Made by a program: the position numbers and the translations under genes. 64,000 nucleotides of DNA from Arthrobacter sp. U41 (GTDB lineage Bacteria > Actinomycetota > Actinomycetes > Actinomycetales > Micrococcaceae). The stretch is from NCBI RefSeq assembly GCF_007679325.1, contig NZ_VEGI01000001.1, positions 682,001-746,000 on the forward strand, in the 5' to 3' direction. The notes under the pieces were generated by a model that saw only the letters and a program-made list of their open reading frames with translations, did not search any database and had not been told where the DNA came from. Shown piece after piece: positions 46,120 to 53,773 of the stretch (its first letter is position 1; every line of letters begins with the position of its first letter).

Positions 46120-47061
46120 ATGAGCGCAGCAGATCCCAGCGGCGGCGCAGACCCAGTCGACAGTGCGGCTGCCCGGCTTGCAGAAAGACTGCTGGGCATG
46201 CACGCCAACCGGGAAGTCATCCCGGAAGACCCGAACCATTCGGTCCGGTGGCATGAGCACGACTACCCCAGTCCGGTGGCACGTTGGAACTACCATCCTG
46301 AGTACGAGCTGCACCTGATCCGGAAAGGCACCGGAAAGTTCATCGTGGGAGACCACATCGGGACCTTCGAGGCCGGACACGTTGTGCTGGTGGGGTCGGG
46401 GCTGCCGCACGATTGGGTCAGCGACCTCGAGCCCGGAGAAGTCCTCCAGGGCAGGGACGCCCTCATCCAGTTCGACGGAAAGTGGGTTGAACAGGCGGCG
46501 TCGATCATTCCTGAAATGGCCGAGGTCAAACCGCTGCTGGAACAGTCCTCCCGCGGAATCGAGTTCCTGGGACGGACGGCCCGGACGGCCGCCGCGTCCA
46601 TCGACGCGATGGGCGCATCCACCGGGTTGGAGCGGCTGCACCATCTTTTTGAGCTGCTGGGGACACTTGCCCGCGCACCGCAGGAGGAACGGCGCTACCT
46701 GGCCGACGAATGGTTCAGGCCCCAGCTGGACGGCCAGGCCGCGGCCGTGGTGGACATCGTCCTCGAATACGTCTTCAGCAACCACGCCGGCAGCGTCAAG
46801 ATGTCCGAGGCCGCCGCGCTGGTAGGGATGTCAGAGCCGACGTTTTCGAAATACTTCAAACGCGCCACCGGCCAGAACTTCAGCGATTTGGTCCGCAAAC
46901 TGCGGCTCGCCCACGCACGGCGCCTGCTGGAACACAGCGACAAAGCGATCTCCGACATTTGTTACGAAGTCGGCTTCTCGAATCTCTCCAACTTCAACCG
47001 GCATTTCCTGAATGACGCGGGCGTTACCCCGCGCCATTACCGCCAGCGCGTCCAGTTGTGA
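46120..47061 (+). CDS. AraC-family transcriptional regulator of the polyol operon
   Basis: The 313-residue protein has an N-terminal cupin sensor (about 30-130; HEHDYPSPVARWNYHPEYELHLI). The C-terminal pair of helix-turn-helix units follows (MSEAAALVGMSEPTFSKYFKRATGQNFSDLV and ISDICYEVGFSNLSNFNRHFLNDAGVTPRHYR). Its divergent position next to the binding-protein gene makes it the likely polyol-responsive activator. Confidence 0.94.
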   Translation: MSAADPSGGADPVDSAAARLAERLLGMHANREVIPEDPNHSVRWHEHDYPSPVARWNYHPEYELHLIRKGTGKFIVGDHIGTFEAGHVVLVGSGLPHDWVSDLEPGEVLQGRDALIQFDGKWVEQAASIIPEMAEVKPLLEQSSRGIEFLGRTARTAAASIDAMGASTGLERLHHLFELLGTLARAPQEERRYLADEWFRPQLDGQAAAVVDIVLEYVFSNHAGSVKMSEAAALVGMSEPTFSKYFKRATGQNFSDLVRKLRLAHARRLLEHSDKAISDICYEVGFSNLSNFNRHFLNDAGVTPRHYRQRVQL

Positions 47062-47101
47062 TCGTGCCGGTCGGGACCGAGGCGTGCCTGGCGGACCATC
47101 C

Positions 47102-47908
47102 CTAGTGGAGGATGACCGGCTTCGCCGGGTCCTCGTCCGGCAGGTCGCCGTCGACGACGGCGGTCACCTGCAGCTGCGTCAGCGATAGGCTGCCGCCCAC
47201 CGTCGACAGGAACGCGGTGTCCGAGGAGTCCCGGCCGGCGGTTATCCGCAGCATGCTCTCCCGGGGAGCCAGTCCGGTGGGATCGATGACGTGCCAGGCA
47301 CCGTTGACGTGGGCTTCGGCCACGGCGTGGAAGTCCATGGGGTTCAGCCCAGGGGCGTACACGGCGGCCAGCCGGGCCGGTACGTTCTTGGCGCGCAGCA
47401 GGGAGATGGCCAGGTGGGCGAAGTCGCGGCAGACCCCGCGGCGGTGCAGCAGCGTCTCGACGGCGCCGTCGGTCCCGCGGGAGGATCCGCTGATGTAGCG
47501 CAGCTCGCTGAAGACCCAGTTGCGCACCGCGTTCACCAGCTCTTCGCCCTGCAGCCCGCCGAATTCCGCGTAGGCGGTGGGCAGGAGCCGGTCGGACTCG
47601 GCGTAGCGGCTCGGCCGGACGTAGCGGATGAGTTCCATCAGCCGGGGTTCCTCCGGCAGCGCGAACCCCGACACGGCGGCGGTGTACTCCACCAGCACGT
47701 CGGCGGGTTCGGCGAATTCCATGTAGTGGAAGCGCCCTCCGTGGTGGTCGGAGAGCTCGGTCAGCGGGACATCTTCGCCGCCGGCCGTCACGGACAGGGA
47801 CTCCACGAAGCTGGTGTAGCCGGCGTTTCGTGCCACGGACACCGCCAGGGCGACCTTGGTGTCGGCCACGGTCTTGAAGGCCAGGCGGGCGGCTACAGAG
47901 CGGTGCAT
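47102..47908 (-). CDS. Transglutaminase-like domain protein
   Basis: From ATG 47908 the 268-residue protein has an N-terminal beta domain. The transglutaminase/cysteine-protease core follows, with Cys in RRGVCRDFAHLAISLLR, His in MDFHAVAEAHV and Asp in WHVIDPTG. There is no signal peptide. Bacterial members of this group (with the bacterial transglutaminase N-terminal region) are thought to act as intracellular proteases or amidases on unknown substrates. Confidence 0.9.
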   Translation of the reverse strand: MHRSVAARLAFKTVADTKVALAVSVARNAGYTSFVESLSVTAGGEDVPLTELSDHHGGRFHYMEFAEPADVLVEYTAAVSGFALPEEPRLMELIRYVRPSRYAESDRLLPTAYAEFGGLQGEELVNAVRNWVFSELRYISGSSRGTDGAVETLLHRRGVCRDFAHLAISLLRAKNVPARLAAVYAPGLNPMDFHAVAEAHVNGAWHVIDPTGLAPRESMLRITAGRDSSDTAFLSTVGGSLSLTQLQVTAVVDGDLPDEDPAKPVILH

Positions 47909-47994
47909 GGATCTCCGGGGTGTGAGGTTGCGGCGGGTCGCGTCGCCGTCGTCCCTGCCGGCCCGGCTGTGTGCGGGCGGCGGGCGGTGCGGGA

Positions 47995-48858
47995 CTAGTT
48001 TTTGATCTCCAGAGACATTAGCATCCGCTGGACGTTGGCGAATTCCGAGCCGTCGTTGGCGTATTTGGCCGCCTGGTCCAGGGTGTCGAAGGCCTTGGCC
48101 GGGGCAACCTTCTGGTCGGGGGCGAAAGCCTTCAGCGCCGTCAGGTCCGCGAAGGAGTAATCGCCCATGCCCTCGGGGCCGCGGACCAGGTTCTGAAGCA
48201 CGCAGGCCTTTCCTTCCGTGCCGCCGACGATGTTGGTGATGCCGTAGGAGCCGAAGTACTTGTAGCCCTGGATCACCCGGAACACCACGCGCGGGTCGAT
48301 GGTGCCGTCGCCGCCGCGGTGCGGCAGGTCCACCGGGATGCTGCTGACCACGACGTAGGGTTTGGCGGCCTTGTCTGCGCAGGCCGGGGCGGGCTGGGGC
48401 CGGAGGCCGGTCTGCAGGGTGGCGAGGTAGCCGCCGTCGGCGTCCTTGACCTCGATCTTGAGTGCGCCGGGCAGGGTGCCCTGCTCCGGGGGCAAGGACT
48501 GCGCGATCCATTCCCGCGGCAGCTCGAAACTGATTTTCTTCGCCGGATCCGTAAAGACCTTCCAGTCCGCTGCCGTCGAACCCGGCGACGGCGAGGCGGT
48601 GGACCCTGGCGAGGCGGTGGACCCTGGCGAGGCGCCCGGCGTCGTGCTGCCCGCGGAGGGTTCCACTGACGGATCCGACGGCGCACCGCTCGCCCCGGGA
48701 CTGCCGCCCGCCGTCCAGGCGGGCGTGCCCTTGCCGTCGCCGGTGCACCCGGCCAGCGCCGTGGCGGCGAGCACCAGGGCAGCGGCGGTCCGGAGCCCGC
48801 GGGCCGCGGGCCGCCGGAAGGTGTCCGTCCCAGTCATGGTGCCAGCGTAGCGGGACAT
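47995..48858 (-). CDS. Hypothetical secreted lipoprotein
   Basis: The 287-residue protein starts at ATG 48858 directly after AGGAGG. It has a lipoprotein signal (LVLAATALAGC) and a Ser/Pro/Gly/Thr linker built on tandem repeats (about 60-95). A domain of about 190 residues follows (WKVFTDPAKKISFELPREWI, VVFRVIQGYKYFGSYGITNI). The domain looks like the PsbP/LpqN-type beta fold, but I do not assign it firmly. The start lies eight bases after the stop of the dipeptidase gene. Confidence 0.75.
   Translation of the reverse strand: MSRYAGTMTGTDTFRRPAARGLRTAAALVLAATALAGCTGDGKGTPAWTAGGSPGASGAPSDPSVEPSAGSTTPGASPGSTASPGSTASPSPGSTAADWKVFTDPAKKISFELPREWIAQSLPPEQGTLPGALKIEVKDADGGYLATLQTGLRPQPAPACADKAAKPYVVVSSIPVDLPHRGGDGTIDPRVVFRVIQGYKYFGSYGITNIVGGTEGKACVLQNLVRGPEGMGDYSFADLTALKAFAPDQKVAPAKAFDTLDQAAKYANDGSEFANVQRMLMSLEIKN
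48590..48634 (-). repeat. 18-base tandem repeat in lipoprotein linker
   Basis: GGCGAGGCGGTGGACCCT occurs twice in tandem plus half a copy, coding for the TASPGS-type linker repeats. It is likely prone to length variation. Confidence 0.85.
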
Positions 48859-48866
48859 CGGGCCTC

Positions 48867-50216
48867 CTAGAGTTCCCTGATCAGCGTTTCGTAGAAGGTG
48901 ACGCCGCGCTCCAGGGTCTCCAGCAGGATCTTTTCGTCGACGGCGTGGATGGAGGCCCGGGCCCCGGCGTCCATCGAGAACGGGGCGAAGCGGTACACGG
49001 CGGTGCAGATCCCGGTGAAACGACGCGAATCCGTGCCGCCCATCATGATGTAGGGGGTGACGAGCGCCTCGGGGAAAACCTCGGTGATGGAGGCCTCCAG
49101 CAGCTCCCATTGCGGTCCGGAGTAGGGCGAGACCGGGGAGGGATCGTTGCCTTCCACCACTCGCAGCTCCACCTTGGGGTCCCGGATGATCCGCCGCAGC
49201 CGCTCCACCGTCCCCTCGACAGTCTCCCCCACGGCCACCCGGATGTTGGCGTTGGCCCGGGCGGTGGCGGCCAGGACGTTGGCGCCGGGGCTGCCCTCCA
49301 GGGTGGTGATGGCGACGGTGGTGCGGGTCATGGCGTTGGTCTCATTCCCCATCCGGCCAAAGAGCAGGGTCACCGGGGCGCGGAACAGGGACAGCCTGGC
49401 GAACACTGCCCGCAACGGCGCCGGGGCGTGCGGACCGAACCGCCGGAGCATCTCCGCGGTGACGTCCGGCAGCGACTGCGGAAAGGGGCTGCGTTCGATC
49501 CGGGTGATGGCACGCGCCAGCCGCGCCGTCGCGCCCATCCGGGGAGGGGTGGAGGCGTGCCCGCCGGGGTCCCGGGTCAGCAGCTCCACATCGAGGATCC
49601 CTTTTTCGGCCACCCCGACCACGGCGGCCGGCCGTCTCACGCCGGGAAACGCCCCGCCGGCCACGGCGCCGCCCTCGTCCAGCACCAGCCAGGGCCGCAC
49701 TCCCCGGCCGGCGAGCAGTGCCGCGGCTGCCGCGGCGCTGTCCCCGGCGGTCTCCTCGTTGTTGCCGAAGGAGAAGTAGAGGTCGCGGGCGGGGGCGAAC
49801 CCGGCGTCGAGCAGGGATTCTGCCGCCTCCATCACGGCGACCAGCTGGCCCTTGTCGTCGAGGGTGCCGCGGCCCCACAGGTGGGTGCCGTCGATGTGCC
49901 CGGAAAACGGCGGGTGCGTCCAGGCCTCCGGGTCGCCCGCGGGCACGACGTCGTAGTGGGCCATCAGCACGGTCGGACGCGCAGCGGGGTCCGGCCCGGT
50001 CCCGGGCCAACGGAACAGCAGCGCGCTGCCGGTGACGCGTTCGAGGTCCAGGGCGGCGTGGACGGCGGGATACAGGCGGGCCAGCGCTGCGATGAATCCT
50101 TCGAACTCGGCGGCGTCCACCTCGTGGTCCAGCCGGGAGGACACGGTGCGGAACCGCACAAGTTCAGCCAGGGCGGCGGCGGCGCGGCTGGCGGGAGGCC
50201 TGGGGGTGCTCTGCAT
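48867..50216 (-). CDS. M20-family dipeptidase/carboxypeptidase
   Basis: This metallopeptidase (449 residues from ATG 50216) has the M20 metal-site blocks VLMAHYDVVPAGDPEAW, LWGRGTLDDKGQLVAVMEAAE and FGNNEETAGDSAA, plus a C-terminal MMGGTDSRRF. A dimerisation domain is inserted between. It resembles the CPS1/PM20D1-like M20 subgroup, which cleaves or forms N-acyl amino acids and dipeptides. The N-terminus MQSTPRPPASRAAAAL is family-like. Longer upstream starts overlap the divergent gene's promoter. Confidence 0.92.
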   Translation of the reverse strand: MQSTPRPPASRAAAALAELVRFRTVSSRLDHEVDAAEFEGFIAALARLYPAVHAALDLERVTGSALLFRWPGTGPDPAARPTVLMAHYDVVPAGDPEAWTHPPFSGHIDGTHLWGRGTLDDKGQLVAVMEAAESLLDAGFAPARDLYFSFGNNEETAGDSAAAAAALLAGRGVRPWLVLDEGGAVAGGAFPGVRRPAAVVGVAEKGILDVELLTRDPGGHASTPPRMGATARLARAITRIERSPFPQSLPDVTAEMLRRFGPHAPAPLRAVFARLSLFRAPVTLLFGRMGNETNAMTRTTVAITTLEGSPGANVLAATARANANIRVAVGETVEGTVERLRRIIRDPKVELRVVEGNDPSPVSPYSGPQWELLEASITEVFPEALVTPYIMMGGTDSRRFTGICTAVYRFAPFSMDAGARASIHAVDEKILLETLERGVTFYETLIREL

Positions 50217-50301
50217 GCGCGAAAGTCTACGGCCGTGCCGGCCCCGGCGCCCGCCGCCGGGGACGCGATTCGCTGCCGGGAAAGCGGGATACGCTGGGGA
50301 C

Positions 50302-50976
50302 ATGGCGGATCAGGATTTTGACTCCACGGATTTCGGAGACCAGGACAGCGTGGCGGACATCTCCGCCGTCGACATCGCGGACTGGCGGCTCCGGACCTTT
50401 GCGCTCTACGCCAACGTGCGGAAGATCGCGGCAGAGGATCCGGCCGAGGCGCATTCGTACTGGCGCCAGGAGCGGGACCGGATGTTCGGCACACACCCCG
50501 CATCGCCGCTCACGGCGTCCGCCAAGTCCAGCTTCGGCGGGCTGAAGACGGCGGACTACGATCCGATCTACCGCTTCCACATCCCGCTGACCAGCGAGGG
50601 TGCCGGGCGGGAAATGAACGTGGAGACCGGGACCGACGGCCTGGTGCGGTTTGTCCGGCTGGGCACATTCGACCTGCCGGAAATGGGCCAGCTCGCCGTG
50701 TGGAAGCTCCGCGGCTACGGCGGCGGCATTTTTGTTCCTTTCCGTGATGCCACGGCCGGACAGCAGGGCGGCACCTACGGCGCGGGCCGCTACCTGCTGG
50801 ACACCATCAAGGGTGCCTTCCACGGCGTGCAGGGGTCCGGCGCGGAGGCCGAGTTCGTCGTTGACTTCAACTTCGCCTACAACGCGTCCTGCGCCTACAA
50901 CGAGGCGTGGGCATGCCCCCTCGCCGGCCCGTCCAACCGCCTGGCCGTGGAGATCCCTGTCGGCGAGCTGTACTGA
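50302..50976 (+). CDS. DUF1684 domain protein
   Basis: The 224-residue protein contains the DUF1684 pattern. WRQERDRMFGTHPASPLTAS leads, then YDPIYRFHI, LPEMGQLAVWKLRGYGGGIFVPFRDATAG, GTYGAGRYLLDTIKGA and the invariant FVVDFNFAYNASCAYNEAWACPLAGPSNRL end block. The family has no experimentally settled function. There is no signal peptide. The start ATG follows GGGGAC. It is divergent from the M20 gene and four bases upstream of the GtrA gene. Confidence 0.92.
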   Translation: MADQDFDSTDFGDQDSVADISAVDIADWRLRTFALYANVRKIAAEDPAEAHSYWRQERDRMFGTHPASPLTASAKSSFGGLKTADYDPIYRFHIPLTSEGAGREMNVETGTDGLVRFVRLGTFDLPEMGQLAVWKLRGYGGGIFVPFRDATAGQQGGTYGAGRYLLDTIKGAFHGVQGSGAEAEFVVDFNFAYNASCAYNEAWACPLAGPSNRLAVEIPVGELY

Positions 50977-50980
50977 GCGG

Positions 50981-51532
50981 ATGGACACAGAGCTCGATCA
51001 GCACACCCCTGCCCCCGGAAGTGCCGCCGTCGGCGCCGCCACCGGATCTGCCCCCGGACCTTCCGCCGTCGGGACGGTCGGTCCTTCCGGCCGGGCTCCT
51101 GTCCGACGCCGGCACCGCGGCGTCCTGCGCTATCCGCTGGTCCGGCAGCTGCTGAGGTTTACCGCCGTCGGCGTCGTCTGCACGGCGACGTCGCTGGCGC
51201 TGTACGCGTTCCTCCGGCCGTACTTCGGCTCGCAGCCGGCCAACGCCACCGCGCTCATCCTGACCTCGCAGATGAACACCGCCCTGAACCGGCGGCTGAC
51301 CTTCAAAATCACCGACCGCCACCGGATGAAGCGCGACCACCTCAACGGGCTGATCGTGATCGTCGTGGCGCTCCTGATTACCGGCGGCAGCCTCGGCGTC
51401 CTGCACTGGATCAATCCCGCCGCCACCGTGGCCGACGAGCTGTGGACCACTACCCTCGCCGGTTTCGCGGCCACGGCCGTGCGCTTCACCCTGCTGCGGC
51501 ACTGGATCTTCCGCCGCGCCCGGCACCGCTAA
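50981..51532 (+). CDS. GtrA-family membrane protein
   Basis: The 183-residue protein has a Pro/Ala-rich N-terminus of about 50 residues. Four transmembrane helices of the GtrA/DPMS family follow (FTAVGVVCTATSLALYAFL; LILTSQMNTALNRRLTF; LIVIVVALLITGGSLGVLHW; FAATAVRFTLLRHWIF). GtrA proteins assist transfer of prenyl-linked sugars across the membrane for wall polysaccharide synthesis. It starts four bases after the DUF1684 stop, so the two share a transcript. Confidence 0.9.
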   Translation: MDTELDQHTPAPGSAAVGAATGSAPGPSAVGTVGPSGRAPVRRRHRGVLRYPLVRQLLRFTAVGVVCTATSLALYAFLRPYFGSQPANATALILTSQMNTALNRRLTFKITDRHRMKRDHLNGLIVIVVALLITGGSLGVLHWINPAATVADELWTTTLAGFAATAVRFTLLRHWIFRRARHR

Positions 51533-51606
51533 ACCCCGGTTGCCCTGTCAGATAACGTCCCTCTGAGGGCCCCGGAACAGCATTAAGTGACAGGGCAACG
51601 CGGGGT
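51533..51606. terminator. Bidirectional palindrome filling the GtrA/NifS gap
   Basis: The 18-base arm at 51533-51550 pairs with 51588-51606 (one bulged G). The stem starts at the base after the GtrA stop and ends in the stop of the convergent cysteine desulfurase. An inner CCCTCTGAGGG hairpin sits in the loop. Its right arm holds the 12-mer AACGCGGGGTCA also found at 63382-63393. Confidence 0.7.
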
Positions 51607-52763
51607 CAGGGGCCGGCGAGGGCACGGACGCTGCCGACGGCGGTGCGGACCGCCGCCGCCGCTTCCTGCAGCTCGGCAGCCGTGATGGTGGTGTCGAAGC
51701 TGAAGCGCACTGCGGTCTGCGCAACTTCGGCCTCGATGCCCATGGCGCGCAGCACCGGCGACGGCTCGTCCGAGCCCGCCGCGCAGGCCGATCCGCTGGA
51801 GCAGATGACGCCCTGGCGCTCGAGTTCCAGCAACACGGACTCGCCGCTGGTCCCCGGGAAGCAGAACGACGCCACGGAGGGCAGCCGCTCCACCGGATGG
51901 CCGGTGAGGACCGCGCCCGGAACCCCGGCGTGTACCGAGCGGATAAAGTCATCCCGCAGGGCGGAGACCTGCGCCGCACGGTCCCCCTGGGAACCCCGGG
52001 CGAGGGTGAGCGCCGTCGCGAGCGCCACAGCCCCGGCCACGTTCTCGGTCCCCGACCGGCGCCCGCGTTCCTGCCCGCCGCCGTGGATGACGGGCTCCAG
52101 CCGGGTGCGGCTCCGCACGAACAAGGCCCCGCTGCCTTTCGGGGCTCCCAGTTTGTGGCCGGAGATGCTTAGGGCATCCACGCCCAGTGCCGCGGTGTCG
52201 AGCGGCAGCCAGCCGGCAGCCTGGACCGCGTCGGTGTGGAAGGGTATGCCCTGCGCCCGGGCCAGCGCGGCCAGCCGGGCGACCGGCTGCACGGTGCCCA
52301 CCTCATTGTTGGCGTACATGATGCTGACCAGGGCGGTTTCCGGCCGGAGCACGGCGGCGAGCGCCGCCTCGGTGACGCGGCCGTACGGATCCACCGGCAG
52401 CACGTCGACGGCGAAACCGTGCACGCGCTCCAGGTAGCGTGCGGATTCCTCCACGGCGGGATGTTCGACGGCGCTGATCACCACCCGGTCCAGCCGCGGG
52501 TCCGCGGCCCGCCGGGCCAGCGCGATGCCCTTGACGGCGAGGTTGTCCGCTTCCGTGCCGCCGGAGGTGAAGACTACCTCTCCCGGGCGGCAGCCCAGTG
52601 CCTTGGCCGTCGCTGCCCTGGCCCCGGCAAGCGCCGTGGCCGCGGCGTCGCCGAGGGAATGGTGGCTCGAGGGATTGCCGAACTCCCCGCTGAGGTACGG
52701 CCACATCGCTTCGAGCACCTCGCGGCGGACCGGGGTGGTGGCCGCGGCGTCGAGGAATATCAT
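51606..52763 (-). CDS. Cysteine desulfurase (NifS/IscS-like) of the NAD operon
   Basis: This PLP enzyme (385 residues) moves sulfur from cysteine to iron-sulfur cluster assembly. It shows MIFLDAAATTPVRREVLEAM, the PLP lysine in LSISGHKLGAPKGSGALF and the catalytic Cys loop ICSSGSACAAGSDEPSPVL. It is the last gene of the nad operon (ATGA overlap with nadC). The likely job is supplying sulfur for the [4Fe-4S] cluster of NadA, as proposed for NifS-like genes beside nad genes in Bacillus. Confidence 0.94.
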   Translation of the reverse strand: MIFLDAAATTPVRREVLEAMWPYLSGEFGNPSSHHSLGDAAATALAGARAATAKALGCRPGEVVFTSGGTEADNLAVKGIALARRAADPRLDRVVISAVEHPAVEESARYLERVHGFAVDVLPVDPYGRVTEAALAAVLRPETALVSIMYANNEVGTVQPVARLAALARAQGIPFHTDAVQAAGWLPLDTAALGVDALSISGHKLGAPKGSGALFVRSRTRLEPVIHGGGQERGRRSGTENVAGAVALATALTLARGSQGDRAAQVSALRDDFIRSVHAGVPGAVLTGHPVERLPSVASFCFPGTSGESVLLELERQGVICSSGSACAAGSDEPSPVLRAMGIEAEVAQTAVRFSFDTTITAAELQEAAAAVRTAVGSVRALAGP

Positions 52764-53773
52764 GGCGTGGTCCGGCCCGCTGCCTGTTCGGTGGTGCCGT
52801 CAGCACGGAGCTGGTCCCTGCCGGGTCCGAGGTCAATGTCGAGTCCCAGATCCAGGGCGGCCACGCTGTGCGTCAGTCCGCCGATCGAGATGACGTCCAC
52901 CCCGGTGGCGGCGATACCGGCCACAGTGGCCAGGTTGACGTTGCCGCTGGCCTCGACCCGCGCCCGTCCGGCCACCAGGGCCACCCCCGCGGCCAGCTCC
53001 GCGGGGGTGAAGTTGTCCAGCATGATGGTGTCCACCCCGGCGTCCAGTACGGGCCCGATCTGGTCCATGCTGTCCACTTCCACTTCGAAGTGGGTGGTGT
53101 GCCCCAGCCGGGCTTTGGCGTCACGCAGCACCGCGGTGAGTTTCGACGGGTCTCCCCCGGTGAGGACGGCCAGGTGGTTGTCCTTGGCCAGCACGGCGTC
53201 GGAGAGGCCGAAGCGGTGGTTGGCTCCGCCGCCGCAGCGGACCGCGTAGCGTTCGAGCACCCGCAGGCCCGGCGTCGTTTTCCGCGTATCAGTGATGCGC
53301 GCCCCTGTGCCGTCCACGAGGGCGACGAACTCCGCCGTCCTGGTGGCGATGGCGCTCATCCGCTGAACCAGGTTCAGGGCCACACGCTCGGCCAGCAGCA
53401 CGGCGCGGGCGTTGCCGGAGACCCTCGCGAGCGCCGTTCCGGCGGCAAAGGCGGCACCGTCTGCCACCAAGAGTTCGACGACGGCGCCGGGGTCAGTGAG
53501 CTTCATCGCCGCAGCGAACACCTCCCCGCCGCTGAGCACGCCGGGCACCCGGGCGGCCAGGACCGCCGTCGCACGCGTGTCCGCGGGAATGAGCGTCTGC
53601 GAGGTGATGTCGCCGTAGGGTGCGTCCTCCAAGAGGGCGGCACGGAGGACGGCATCCACGGCTGCTGCGGGGAGGGTGCCTGCGAGCGCGGCGGTCGCCG
53701 ACGGCGCGGCCGGACGCGCGGTGGCCACGGTAGTAGACCGTGTAGAGGTCGGGGCTGCAACGGGTGCGGTCAT
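52760..53773 (-). CDS. nadC: Nicotinate-nucleotide pyrophosphorylase (quinolinate PRTase)
   Basis: NadC joins quinolinate and PRPP to nicotinate mononucleotide with loss of CO2. From ATG 53773 the protein has 337 residues, including an extra N-terminal Ala/Thr stretch of about 35. Family motifs are LLEDAPYGDITSQTLI, ITDTRKTTPGLRVLERYAVRCGGG, NHRFGLSDAVLAKDNH and FEVEVDSMDQI. The C-terminal VEASGNVNLATVAGIAATGVDVISIGGLTHS is also present. ATGA overlaps join it to nadB and to the desulfurase gene. A longer upstream frame lies over nadB and is rejected. Confidence 0.96.
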   Translation of the reverse strand: MTAPVAAPTSTRSTTVATARPAAPSATAALAGTLPAAAVDAVLRAALLEDAPYGDITSQTLIPADTRATAVLAARVPGVLSGGEVFAAAMKLTDPGAVVELLVADGAAFAAGTALARVSGNARAVLLAERVALNLVQRMSAIATRTAEFVALVDGTGARITDTRKTTPGLRVLERYAVRCGGGANHRFGLSDAVLAKDNHLAVLTGGDPSKLTAVLRDAKARLGHTTHFEVEVDSMDQIGPVLDAGVDTIMLDNFTPAELAAGVALVAGRARVEASGNVNLATVAGIAATGVDVISIGGLTHSVAALDLGLDIDLGPGRDQLRADGTTEQAAGRTTP

